From NCBI GenBank assembly GCA_009792885.1, contig WMCF01000029.1, forward strand, positions 6,342,000-6,405,999: a DNA stretch of 64,000 bases, given 5' to 3'. The translations under genes were made by a program, and so were the position numbers. This document shows, piece after piece, positions 1-12,800 of the stretch (positions within the stretch are counted from its first letter, which is position 1; each line of letters begins with the position of its first letter). The DNA is from Eremophila alpestris peregrina (taxonomy: Eukaryota > Chordata > Aves > Passeriformes > Alaudidae). The notes beneath the pieces are model-generated. The model searched no databases. It was given only the letters and a program-made list of their open reading frames with translations, and was not told where the DNA came from.

Positions 1-1241
1 TGAAATAACTGCTTTCACAGTCAGGTGAGTTCTTTAGGACTTCTGTGAGCTTAGTATTTCCTCATGAGCTTTACTGGCTCAGACAAGAACCTGGATGTGC
101 CAGAATGAGAATCCACTTCTGAAGATACAAAACAGCCACTCTGTGGAAGGGAAATCTGTTGGGTGTAAATATGAAATTATAAGGTAGGGGAAAGTTCTAG
201 ATAATGTTTTTGAATGTTCAGTTCACACCTGCAAAAGCTAAAGAGAGTATCAGAATTTCCTTTTCAAGGTGACAAAGAAAGTAAATCTTGCAGAGGCACC
301 TCCTGTTCTGTTTGTACAATACATAGCAGGAGAGAGCTCCCATCTGAACTCATCTTCTGTGTGCTACAAAGACTCAAATGCTAATGCATCTGATTATGAA
401 TATAACTGTTAAAGTTCATTAATCCCTAACACTACCTGACTAATTAAGATAAATGCATACAATATTGGTTTTAAAGCTGATGGACTCCGCTTCCAGTTTA
501 CCCGTTTAAATGGGTAACATTTAATTAAATGTACATTTAATTTGTTTATGTGTCTAATTAATAGCTGAAAGTGTAATTAAACATAAAGCTTTTAAAATGC
601 TTATTCCTCTCCTAGCACACAAGAACAGTAAATGTGAGCATCAGAAAATGCAAGTACAACAGAGGGCAAGAATGCTAAAGATTAAAAGAATTTTTAGGTA
701 ACAGCCAACAGAATCTGAAGGTAGTAACCCAATATAAATCAGTGCCTGTCATTATCTGTAGCCAGCTGTTTGTCATTATCCTGTTATACAGAAGTAGAAC
801 AAATGTGTCAATAAAGCATTCATTAAAAAGTGTTTTGGATATAAATGCAGATTCTGCATGTACAGGAGTATCAGGGAAAAGAGTGTGAATGACACCAAAA
901 TTGACATGTCAGGCTTTGCTGTCTGTTTTTCTGGTGTGGCTGTTTTCCTGTCTGGGATAACTGATGAAAAATAACCACACACAGCTTCATTCCTGTGTTG
1001 CTGAGCCCCTCGACTTTTCAGCTGGAAGGTTCTGGAAACTGAGCTGGCTGTGCTTCCACAGGCTTTCCTGAACTTCCTTCCTTGGCCCTTCCCTGCCCCA
1101 CCCCATCCCTGGTTTTGTTGCATGAGATATGGTCTCCAAACCATGGGCTGTAAGCAAGTCTAAAGCTTCTGTCCTTTCCAGGCCCATGCTGGGGCTGCCT
1201 CAGTCAGGTCAAACAGCAGCCACTTCTCCCACAAAGAGCAA

Positions 1242-1643
1242 GGGCTGGAGCAGCTCTCCAGGGCAGGCAGGCTCAGAGAGCTGGGGTTGTTCAGCCTGGA
1301 GAAGAGAAGGCTCTGGGGAGACCTTCCAGCACCTTCCAGTGCCTAAAGGGGCTCCAGGAGAGCTGCATTTCAAGGAAATGGAGTGATGAGACAAAAGGTA
1401 ATGGGTTTACACCAACAGAGAGCAGGTTTAGATTAGATATAAGGGAGAAAATATTCCCTGTGAGAGTGGTGAGAAACTGGAACAGGTTGTCCAGGGAAAC
1501 TGAATGCCCCATCCCTGGAAGTGTTCATGGCCAGGCTGGATAGGCCACTGAGCCACCTGCTCTAGTGGAAGGGGTCCTTGCCCATAGTAGGGGGGTTGGA
1601 AGTCAGTCCCTTCCCACCAAAACCATCCAATGATTCTATGATT
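1242..1643 (+). mobile_element. CR1 LINE, 3' end fragment
   Basis: The typical order of CR1 3' sequence is present: GAGAGCTGGGG(T)TGTTCAGCCTGGAGAAG, GAAACTGGAACAGGTTG(T)CCAG, a CCATCCCTGGAAGTGTTCA block and a terminal TGATTCTATGATT. CR1 is the main avian non-LTR retrotransposon, usually 5'-truncated, as here. It keeps no open reading frame, and the short frames over it are chance. Confidence 0.92.
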
Positions 1644-3527
1644 GACAATAATCTGTTCATTGGAAAAAACCCATAATTTTCCCCACATTTGCTTTTAATT
1701 TATTTCATATAATTTAGTAATATTTTAAGCTCCATATGGAATAAGGAGGAAATCTGAAGGAATTTTCATCTTAGATCTGAACTGCTACATTATAACCATA
1801 CAGTTCTTCTCTCTGCACATTCGCTAGAGTAATTTTTTCCTCTCCCTCTGCCCAAGGGCCCTTGATCTCACAAATGCATATGCACAGTTTAGGTGTAGGA
1901 TAGCCCTTCTCATTTCACTGGGCACACTTCTGTGCTTCATAGTGGGTTTGTATTATTTCTTCACAGTTCATGAGTCTGATGCTTGCATATCTTTCTGGGT
2001 TTTCTACCCAAGGTAGGAATCTGTGCAGCAGAAGCTCCACTGCATCTTTTCTTTCAGAGGCCTGAAGACAGAAACACCAATACAGCTTCTTTCTCTACTT
2101 CCCAGCAAGTAAAGCAAACCCAGTATTTTAGAGAGGGAGGCCGGGTGTGGAATATGAGTACATTGTATCTGTGCCTTCATAAAGAGATTTGGAGACATGT
2201 ATCTTGCAACAATCGAGAAGAAACGGGGTGGGTGGTGTAGAAGAGGGGAACTGTGAAGACCAAATGTTTAGCTGTATTCAACTGTAAACAGAGTGATAGT
2301 CAGTAAACAGTTCCTCTGAAGAGAGTAATTAATAGGCACATGTGAAGAGATGGAAAAGAAGATGTATCCTTCTGCAGCAGACATCAAAGGGCAGGCTGGA
2401 CAGTGAGGAATTGCACATACCCAAGGAGGCCACAGCTGTATGTACATTCAGCTAGGAAATGTAATGCAGTGTAATGAGCTAGGGAGGAGTGAGGGGTAAG
2501 ACAGGCAGTGAAAAAGGAGCCCTGCAGTAACAAAGGAAGGAGCAATACGCTCTGTGGGGATGGGAGCAGGAGTGCAGAAGCACGGAGGTCTAAACAGGTC
2601 GGCTCTTTCTGCAGAGGGGTCAAGCTGCAGAGAAGTTTTGCAGGATTAGAAAGAGTGATAAGATAGCACAGCAGGTAGCCTCAAAATAAGATAAGGAAAC
2701 AGAGGAGGAGCCTCTGAAATGAATGGTTCTTCACTGTGATTCTCCTGCCTCTCGCTGCATCTGAAAGCAGAACCCTGTGGCAGTTGGCCAGTTTGACAGG
2801 GAGGGCGATAAAAATAAATTACATCCTCTGTTTCCAATACAGACTGAGATATTTCCAAAGGAATGGGAAGGGAACTTATTTGCAGGGAGAAAAGGTACTC
2901 ACAAGATCCAAACTCATTGTCTGTTCTCTATAAAGCAGTGTCACAACTGACTCCACAACATACGTACTTGGCTCCAGAAGGGGATTTGGGAACATTCCAC
3001 CTCTGCGACCAGCTGCTTTCACGCATGTTTCACTGCAAGACAAACACTGGTTCAAAATGAAGGAAATGCTCTTTTCTGTCTCAAAGAGCACACATGAAGC
3101 TGGGAAGAACAAATCAGAGAAACTGAGGCCAAGAAGTTTGAAATTCCCAGTGTTCTGGGTGGTCTTTGTTGTTTAATTCTGTTTGTGTCATCAGTGGAGA
3201 ATGTTTCCCTTCAAAACCTGACCAACACTTGGACAAGAGAGATTTTCCCCATGAATTTGATTTACAGTTCAGCAGAATACATGCATGTCAGCAGTGTGGG
3301 TTTGGCCTACTTTTTCAAATTGGGTTTTGTGCCCTGAACAGAGTCTAAGGGAACAGGTTGTCTTCAAATGTCTTGGCCCAAGTGGACAGGCATTTTTGCT
3401 GTAAAAGCAGCTTTAGCAAGCACAAATAATCTCTCTCAGACACAGCACTAGAGGAGTGTTTTTGCACTAAACAAAACCAAAAAACAATGAGAAGGCTGGA
3501 CCCAGTAGTATCTAAGCTGAAATATTT

Positions 3528-3814
3528 GTAGGACCTGTTGTGATAGGACAAGGGGAATGGTTTTAAAGTAAAAGAGGGTAGATTCAGACTAGATATGACC
3601 AAGATTTATTTTTTTTTTCCCAATGAGGGTGGTGAAACACTGGAACAGGTTGCCCAGAGAGCTGATAGATGCTTCACCCCTAGAAATCTTCAAGGTCAGG
3701 TTGGGTGGGTCACTGAACAATCTTATCTAGATGAAGATATCCCTGCTCACAGCCAGGAGGACTGGACTAAATGGCCTTTAAAGGTCCTGTCCAAGCCAAA
3801 CTATTCTATGATCC
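3528..3814 (+). mobile_element. CR1 LINE, 3' end fragment
   Basis: The fragment contains GGACCTGTTGTGATAGGACAAGG, GTGGTGAAACACTGGAACAGG, a GGACTGGACTAAATGGCC-type block and a terminal CTATTCTATGATCC. An internal run of T (about 3607-3618) replaces the usual sequence. It is a 5'-truncated, non-coding copy. Confidence 0.92.
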
Positions 3815-4706
3815 TAAGAAACACCCCCTGTCCTCTTGCATGTACTTTCCTCTTGGGTTGTGCTCTGTGCAAAGTGAGGACTGCCCTGCCTTCTCTGACA
3901 ATTCTGGCTGATGTGTCAGGTGACACATGGAGGGGAAATGTGTCTTGCAGGGACAGTAACTGTGGGTCACACAAGGCAGGGAATACTTTGCACTCCATCC
4001 TGTGCTTGGGCCCAGGCAATTGCCCTGTCAGTGATCTGCTATCACTCTCCCATTAAGAAAGCAGTCCAAGTTCTTTGTTTAACCACTTATTGAGGAATAA
4101 GCCATCAGCTCCCCATGAACTGGAAATGAATAGTAGATCTCTCCTTACAGATCCAGAACAAATAAATTATTTGTCTTACCTGGGGATTTGTCCCATACCA
4201 CTAGTGATTTTCCCAGAGAAAGATGCTGCATATGGCTAAAGGCATTTTTTGAGAGTTAGACATTCCAAAGATGTCTACTCAAGGGAAGAAATTTCACGTT
4301 CCAGCAACTTAGAAACATTGGCTGCAGTTACTGCTAAGAATGGAATTGCAATTAGTCTTTTACAATCTTTATAGGCATGCCTGAAAAACAGAGATGTCAA
4401 TATTGCAAATCCGAGAGGTCAGTGAGGCAGTGTCCTTTGCTGATAGACAACAGACCATTCCTCAAACCCCCACTTGCTGGGCTGGTGGAGATAACATTTA
4501 GTGTGAGACAGAGCAGCTTTAGTTTTAGGGCAGGGGTGCTGCCTCTGTGGTTCTTTGGAATCCTCTTTGCTGGAAAACAAAGTTGTATTATCCTCCAGAG
4601 ATCAGCCAGGGCTGGTCTCCCATCTGTTCATGGATCTGCACCTGTTTTTCATTTCACCAACAGTGGCCACATGGCCTAAGATTGTGGGGGAATACAGAGA
4701 AGAAAA

Positions 4707-4850
4707 TGAATGTGTGGCTCAGGCACTGGAGTTGCATTCAGAAGTTCTGAGTTTAAATCCTGACTGTGTAGCATAACCTTGGCAAGTCCTTTCAGTTTTG
4801 TCTGACCCTGATCTGTAATAGAGACAAAGGAGTGAATATTATTCTGGAGC
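4707..4850 (+). mobile_element. MIR-like (tRNA-derived, CORE) SINE fossil
   Basis: GTGGCTCAGGCACTGGAGT, then AGTTTAAATCCTGACTGTG (a degenerate box-B/GGTTCGAATCC region), TAACCTTGGCAAGTCCTTTC and GATCTGTAATAGAGA.. GTGAATATTATT, follow the MIR consensus order, including the conserved ACCTTGGGCAAGT and CATCTGTAAAATG blocks. It is old and diverged. Confidence 0.6.
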
Positions 4851-6009
4851 CATCTCCTCACCTTTTTTAACAAATTGGAGAAAATTGCTTTTCTTCTTCG
4901 CTTCTTTCTCACCCATCACAGAAGTCTTTACAGATCTCCATAAAATATGTCACTTATGATTAGAAACACCAAACATGTCTCCCATCCATTTCCTTTGCAC
5001 TCTGAAAAACAGAAGGGAAGTTCCTTAAAGAAATTGCTCCATTTCTGCCTGTGAATGACATTGCTGCTGGGAGATTGCTCCAGTAGCAGAGAGCTGGTGT
5101 ACAGGTATTTTGAGTGTTTTTCTGCAACTGGTGCATGGGAATCCAGAGCAGCCACTGTTGCTAACCTGAGACTGAATCCCATTCTGGCTGCAGCCAGTGT
5201 CAGAGACATCCAGAGGCAGATGTGAATCAACTCCCTGCCTCCCTCATGTCTTGCACTGGCCATGCCATATATGTGGCATTGTACATTTTGCAGTCCTTAC
5301 AGCACTTGCTCAGAAAAAAGAGGCAAAGTTGTTGCCCCTGCTCTGCCCACTCGTTTATTGCTCCATCAGCCACACTGTGTGTTTATGCTCCAGTACAAGT
5401 TTGGCTGCAGCTTCTGTTGACAGTCTGGAGGTTGCTTGGGGCTAAATAAAGAGGGTAACTGCTGTCAGGTTCCATGTAAGTTCTCACTGGGCATGACAAT
5501 ACCAGGATAACTGGGTGCATGGTGACCTTGCCAAATCCTGTCAGATTCAGCAAGGGCCCCTTAAAATGCTCAGTGTCACAGATCCCTGCAACTCACTCTT
5601 TGTGAATTCTCAACTTGGGCACTGCTCACAAGAAAAAAAATCTTCTCACATATTTTCTGTCCTAACTGGGAATTGAGTTGATTATAACTGTTCTCAGAGT
5701 TGTTTCTCACCTTGAGCCTCACTCAACTTCTATTGAAATCTGCTGGGGTTTGTCATTGACTTCAATAGAATTAGGCTAAGGCCTTTATCAGAAAGTTTGC
5801 TGCTTGCTGCAAGTTTGATTTCCATGTGATACATCTGTAAGCTTTCAGTTATCATGCTGCCTTTGAAATGGAAAATTGACAAGCTGTTATCTCTGGGAGC
5901 TTGTTGAGTTCAGATTGGTCCCATCAGATCACGAGTAAATTGGCACCAAGCAAGGTTGCTATTAAGTTCTTGGTTTGATCCTCAAATTAAATCTACCTGT
6001 GTCGTTGGT

Positions 6010-6047
6010 GTGCACTTGAGACTTTCCAGTGTACTTGAGACTACCTG
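6010..6047 (+). repeat. Short 19-bp tandem duplication
   Basis: GTGCACTTGAGACT at 6010 recurs as GTGTACTTGAGACT at 6029, an offset of 19 bases with one mismatch. It is a small replication-slippage type duplication in intergenic DNA. Confidence 0.7.
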
Positions 6048-7370
6048 GTTTTGTCTGAATTTTGCAGCAATGCGAAGGGCAGGTGTTTTGCATGACCTGT
6101 GGATTAGGAGTTTTGTGTCATCTTCAGAAAACCTCTAGAGGCCTGGGATACAATGTTATGCTGAACACTACAAATTTGCAGGTGCTGTGGCCAGAAGAGA
6201 CAATTATCATCATTTATTTTGACTTTCTGTAAACTACAAAGTGCCTCCTGTAGTTTTTATAGAGGACATACCTGTCAAATTTAACCAGTCATTAAAATTC
6301 TAGGTTGATTTCATTTCCTCCAAGCATGGAAAGTTTGTTGCAGTCCAAGGTTTTTTTCCCTCTGTTTTTAAAACTTGTTCCTTATCTCCCATCTGAACCT
6401 GTTAACTTTTATTTAATGTCTCTGGATGTTTCTCTGCTTTCACCTGTGCCTGCTGTGGGACTCCAGCTCTGTAGTATCCCATGTAGACCCTGATGCACTG
6501 CAGTTAATCAACTTTTTACATTTTCTTGTTACCCATCTTCAGAGTCGGGTATATATTTCAGGACTCCATTCCCTCCTAACTCCAGTATTTATATTTTCAG
6601 AATTCAGATTATACCAATTTATCCAGCTTCTGCTGACCCAAATCACCATACTATTCTAAAATATTTTCATTGCAAGTCTTTTTGTTCACATCTCTCAGCA
6701 GTTTTGTAAGGCCTACTTATAAAATCAGTTCTTCCACACTCAGATGTGTAATTTACATTGGAAACATCCTTTTTACCCAGGAATGGCATGACCAGACCTT
6801 AAACTAGCAGGCAATGCCAATATGGTGCTAACAATGAAGATGTTAATGTTGAAAGAGCCAGCTAGTGAGATTTTTCCTCTATTTCATTTTGGGAAGACAG
6901 AGATGGTGCTGAAGGCAATCTTGCCCCTGATGTATTGCAGCTGTGCTAATTACCAAAGAGTGGGAACAGCCCTGCCCTCACAGCTCTGGGTGTGATACAG
7001 GAGTGAGTTAGCTGGTGGAGAGTGAGTTGGAGTCTGCTGGCTGTGCTGTGAGGAGGAAGGGACAGCACAGGAAGTGAGTGGCACAGGAAGGAGCCAGCTG
7101 GAACTGCAGAAGGAGAGAAAGAACCAGAGCTGCATGGAGCTGCCCATGGGAGGATACATAGAAAAGGTATGAGAGACTTTTAGATACCAAGGTGCTGATG
7201 CTTGAAGCCTTCTTTGGTGTTACTCATACCTCCATTGTCATGTCATAATTCAGCTTTCCTTTACAGCCTACCTTTAAGCTATTTCAATTATATCAGTTTT
7301 TTTTCATAAATGCTATAAATGTATTCGCTAAAAGGTAAACTAATTTGGAGCCAATGCCCTCAAGGTATGG

Positions 7371-7432
7371 AGTGACTGAAATGGAAAGGGACCTTTGGAG
7401 GTCATCTTGTAAAAAGCCCCACCGAGAGCAAG
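7371..7432 (-). mobile_element. Short CR1-like fragment, minus orientation
   Basis: GGAAAGGGACCTTTGGAGGTCATCTTGT followed by AAAAAGCCCCACCGAGAGCAAGGTGAACTT resembles the reverse complement of the CR1 3' tail (GGAAGGGACCTT..GGTCATCTAGT). It is diverged and short. Confidence 0.55.
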
Positions 7433-9779
7433 GTGAACTTTAAAGTTAGACCCAAGTGTACTCATAAGTAGAACTGCAGCCACAGGAAAAGGCTGAATAC
7501 ACCTCATAAGATTAGTCCTTCATAAAGGATGAGGCTTACAAATATTATGACAGATTATTGCAACAAGGATGTTGCTATTATATTTTGCAAGGTACCATCT
7601 CACTGTGCATCCTTAACATAAATTTTGGAGCAAAAGTCTACTAATGACTTTAGAATCAACATAAACTCTCATGGAAGTGTACAAATTACTTTGAAGTCTT
7701 TTGTCTCACTAATGGCCCAAGAACTAACCCTTATTTTAACCATATAATGTGCAAGAAGTTGACTTAAAATATTTTCATTATCTTTATGGATTTGTATTTT
7801 AATTCTGCTTTGTAAAAAAAAAAATAATTAGTCTTGCACACTTACAGAATGATCTTAGTAAAATTAGACATTTGACAGAAATCTGTAAAGTGATTTTTTT
7901 AATATAAAATACTGTTGTAACATTTGCTCTTCTGTTCTTATTCTTTATTTACTATGGTTTTTCGACATCTGTTCCTGTCTCTTTTCATCAAATATTTATC
8001 TGCAACAGCTGAAAGAGCCTCATTTGTTTTAATTAAGAATAAGACCACCAAGCTGGGATCACTTCCTTGGCTCTTCCATGGCTTGCACAGACAGACAGTA
8101 GATCTTGTGAGGTTTCCTGAGGGTGGCCCATTGACAGGCTTTCCCCCCCTCCCCATATCCATTTCTTTTGCACCCTGTTTATTTTGGGATAGAGAAATGT
8201 AATCAGAGCCACATTCCGAGCAAAGGAACTTTTTACAGTTAACACGCATGAGAAAGGAGGATGATCTTGTTGTGTTTCATTTGCTGTTTCATTGGAAGAA
8301 GCTATTTTCTGATTTGTGACTTCTGGGATGGAATTATCATTGCCACAGAAACACAGGAATAGCAATAAGCTGACAGAGGCAGCAAGTGCTGAAGGAAAAA
8401 TTGTAGAAATTCAGCTGAAGAATATGCTACTGACTGAAAATGTTTTTTGCACTTTTCCTCAGTAGCTAATACCTATTTCATCTCTTTTCTTTTTCCCCCT
8501 GTTGACTTAAGAAGAGGAAAAAAAACAAAGCAGCAGCATAAAATAAGTTCTTAGTACAAAGTTAGTATTCTAAGGCAGTGGTACAGGGTTGTGCCTATTG
8601 CTCCTAAAACTGTTCTAAAGGGTCTTTGGGACATGCTATTTTCAGTTTTATATATTCTAGAGAAATACTTCTGAAGTGCATGACTTCTAGAGATGGTGAG
8701 ATGTCTCCTGGCCTTGGGATCCCAATTAAATTGCATATATAACTGACCTTTCTCAGCCATCTTAATTATCTTAGTCCTTGCTAATGAGACAGATTTTTAA
8801 ATCAAGCTTTTACATTTATTTAAGATGGAGACTAATAAGCTTTTTTCATACTCCATTTTCACTTCAAGCTTCATCTTACAAGAAAAATAGACATTGAAAT
8901 AAGCCATTCCTGTGAATCAGCAAATTAAGGCTTAATATCCTCACCTGGCAAAAATTACCTTCAAAAAAGATCCTACTTCAGTTTCCCTTGGCAGTACATT
9001 ACAGCAGAGTCATTAATGCTTACACAGAGATTTCTTACAGTTGTTAATTTAGGTACAAAACACTGATTACCTTTAAAATGAGAAGATCTCCTTTCTTTAT
9101 AAACTTAATCAGTTTAAATCTTTACAATCTGGAAGTTGGAATTTTCTCAGTTCTGAAAAAACCTATCAGACTCAAAGCCTGACAGTAATTTGTGCACCTC
9201 TTAGTTTATTTTGCAGGCAAATAGAAAGAAAGGTAGGTTGATGTGACCTTATGTATCAAAAATTACCTCATTACAGCTATTTTTTTGTTTTCCTCATAAT
9301 ACACATATGCAACAGGCATATAAATAGCACAATTCACTACACTTTTTTAAAAGTTGTTGACTTACCAAGAGGTCAAAGGAGATTTTCTCAGCATCTTTTC
9401 CAGTTCACAGTACTATCTCCTATTCCACAGGACATGGTAATGTGGCTGCATAAGGTTCTCATGTGGACTGGTTCTGCATTTCAGACATATGGGTAAAACT
9501 GACACAGAATTTTAAAGGCAAAGTTTTCAGAAGTGCATTAAGAGCTTAAAATTAAATAACTTGATCCCTATGTTGTCCTATACTGATACTTATTATTTAA
9601 GTAACTTTTACAAAGACTCACAATATTATATTTACAGTACTATATTGTAGCTTTCTATGATCTTGATATTGGCATAAAGGAAAAGAATCAATTATGTAAC
9701 TTGGAATCAGAATTTAATCCTTTCCTTATAAAATACTGAGATAGGAGACAGCACCATTGCTTAATCAATTGCACAACAG

Positions 9780-9885
9780 AAGGGCAGGCAGGAACCTAGA
9801 TTTTCTTTCCAGCACTGCCAGTGGATTGAGGGTGACCTTCATCAAGTACTCATTCTACTCTGTAAAATCTAACTATAAATTCTCC
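9780..9885 (+). mobile_element. MIR-like SINE fossil
   Basis: GGAACCTAGATTTTCTTTCCAGCACTGCCAGTGG, GGTGACCTTCATCAAGTACTCATTCTACTCTGTAAAATC follow the MIR order (GGATTC..CCAGCACTGCCACT, TGACCTTGGGCAAGT, TCTGTAAAAT). Diverged; moderate confidence. Confidence 0.45.
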
Positions 9886-12800
9886 TTCTAAAGACATTTG
9901 AAATGAGAAAGTACTGCTAAGTACCCTAGATTTGATGCCGATTGCTTACAACAGCAAGTGAAATCAGAGTTAAACTAATTTAAGGGAGACTTTATTAACT
10001 AGAAAGATTATGAGCTTGTCAAAGAGATATTAATTAAAGTCTGGGGACTGCTTGCCAGTGTCACTCTAAATTAATTGCTAATAGGTTACTCTAAAAAGTG
10101 GAGTGCAGCTGCAAGAACATCAGGCTCAAAGGAAACTCAATTTTGTTTATAATTCATTTTTACTTTGTTTAGCAGAGGATTTCTAAATACCAAAGAAACC
10201 TGAAACTGTTTCTGGCAAGGATATTTTTGATTACAGAAGTATTTCTATAATCCAAATGGCAGGATTCACACACTTACTATAGAACTTCCTATACTTTTAT
10301 CTCTTTCTGTAAGTTTCTGATAATATAAAGGCCTTTAGGACTGTGTCTTGTGTGTCTTTTAAGAGGTAAAGAAGCCAAAAAAGCTAACAAAAAGTTAGCA
10401 GCACTTCTAGTGAGCCCCAAATCACATGTGGTTGGTATCATGCTCTTTGGGATAATATTCCCCATGAGAGCAATTCAGCAGAGGCCAGGGATTTCAGGGC
10501 CCCCAGTTTATAGTTAGTGTGAGGGCACAGGGTGGGCATGGGGGTGGGCAGTGGGTCATGCCCACCTCTGTCCCTATTTACAGGTTGTGTTGCAGCTTTC
10601 TGTGTGTGAGTTCTGCTGCTTTGTCTCACACAGATAAGTGGACAGGGAGTTCAAGGCTGTGCTCTGATCTGGCTTAAACTGGGGGATTCCTTTGAAGACA
10701 GTATAGCTACACTGGTGGAAAATGTGGGATGATGGAACCTGAACAGTGGAGTCCCTGGTGGCAGGCTGAGGCCATGCTGGCAAAAGGCCTGCCCCACACT
10801 GAACTCCCTTCCTGGCCTGTGCTCAAGACTCCCCTGCTTCTGCTCTTGGACAAGACCTAGTCAGGCTCCCCTTCCAGTCTGGGCATGCAGAGGGCTTCTG
10901 CAGGTACTTTCTTTTCCCTTCAATGGTAGTGAACAGCTACCCATGATACAGGAAAAAATGTACCCCACTGAGTATCTGTTGAGCTATTTATAGTTATTTT
11001 ATGCTATCTATATATAAGCATTTTCCTCAGTCCCTGGGTTAAACAAAAACACAGATCAACATTTTAAAGGAAGCTGGAGAGCTCTGTGATACCTCATATA
11101 GAAATTTTTGAAAGAGTGGGAATTCAGTGAAAACACTTATTTTTTATAGAGTGTGTTACCAAAGAAGGGAGTGATAAGCAGTTTTCTTTTTTGTTCCTAC
11201 AGTTTCAATTTGAAAACATGAAAGCTATTACTACATATAATTCTGCTTACTCAGGTATGTTAAATCCTGACAAGACTGTCAGACTCAAAAGCACAGTCAG
11301 GGTTTCGTGAAAATCAGTGACAAAAATAATAATTGATTGTAAAAGATGTCAAAACCATACCAAAGTGTTTTGGGGTTTGACCCCAGAAAATAGGAATATT
11401 ATTTACACCTTCCCATATAGATCCTTTTGTTCAGACAGTCGTGATCTTCATCATACTGGGACACTGCAGTGCTTTGGCTTTTATTTTGGATGCTGTGATT
11501 TTAGCAGTGTAAATATGAAGTGATTTGGGAATATGGTACTTTGAAGAGCTGATGACTATTCTGTTAATGGCTGAGAATACAGCTAACACAGCTGTCTCCA
11601 TATTGCTTGTGAACAGAAGTCCTCTTCTGTTTGCTTCACAAAATTACATGACAAAGCTACTACTATTAACTTTTAAAACTCTTTAGTATGCTAATTAAAA
11701 GCCAGCTTCCCAATACTTACAAAAATCATCTCAGGAAAGAGGGATGTAGTACTGCTACATTAACTGTCCCATTTGAAACATCCAGACTCTCAACCTATGG
11801 CTTCAGAACCTCCAGCAGAATTTAGCAGACAGTTCTGTTCAATACTGACATGACCAATTTCACAGCACTTTTCTTAAGGGGGATTTGAACCATGGCCTGA
11901 AGTTTCCCTTCCTATCTGGTCATCTATTTATCCCTGAGCCATTATTTTTTTTACTTTCCTACTTGTACACACTTATCCTCCTTGTGGTTTTCATAGCTGA
12001 TGTGTGCAGTATGTGACATGTGGGACCAAGCAGGGGGAGCACCAGCAGTTGGAGAAATCTTGATGACAGAAACTTTAAGGAGTGAAGTACAAAATGTTCC
12101 CTGGAAATTTGATAAGCCTGAGTGATGGAATAACTTTGTGTGCCATGTTTGAAGACCCCACACTTGATATTGCTCTGAGTAGAACAGAGGAGCACCTGTA
12201 GTGCACCATATTGTGACTCTTCTTTGTACAACACAGAAGGAATTGACAACAGAGTAAGTCCTGTGGGAATGACATAAACCCATAGCTGTGCTTACTGATA
12301 ATGATTAATTAAATAATATGCACAGACTGCAGGGTGGATGCCATGGATGGCATCAGGATTCCTTTAGATCCTACAGACAAGGAAGTGTTGTGACTCACAG
12401 ACTGAGCTCAGAGCAAATCTAGCACCCTGGCTACAGGGAAGCTGCCAACTGATTGTCATGAAAAAAAGTTACCAAGTACCTTAAAAGTTTAAAAAGAAGG
12501 GTCAGAGAAAACACAGTTAATCTGTCCATATTGTCCTACCATGAATGTATTTTGAACAATTGCTGAAACAACCTATACAAACAGTGAGGTTTAGAGATAC
12601 ATTGCAACTCGGATTCATGAGAAGTCTTACTTTACTGGATGCTCCAATTTAAGATTTCCAGGCATTCCATCTAATCTTCTAATCCAATAATCCTAAAATC
12701 CAGCAATTAAAGAATGTTTTGACACAGCAACCTGAGGCTCATCCTCTAATTATGCTGCACAGTTTAGGCTCACTGACTTCAAATAGTCAGGTTTACCCAT

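Noticed and set aside
3595..4056. 153-codon plus-strand frame
   Set aside because: Its first half is the untranslated 3' region of a CR1 element, and the rest shows no family resemblance.
5728..5770. TTCTATTGAA / TTCAATAGAA inverted repeat with a CATTGACTTCAAT block
   Set aside because: A ten-base stem in AT-rich DNA with a long loop is weak. The block hints at an old amniote repeat, but I could not identify it.
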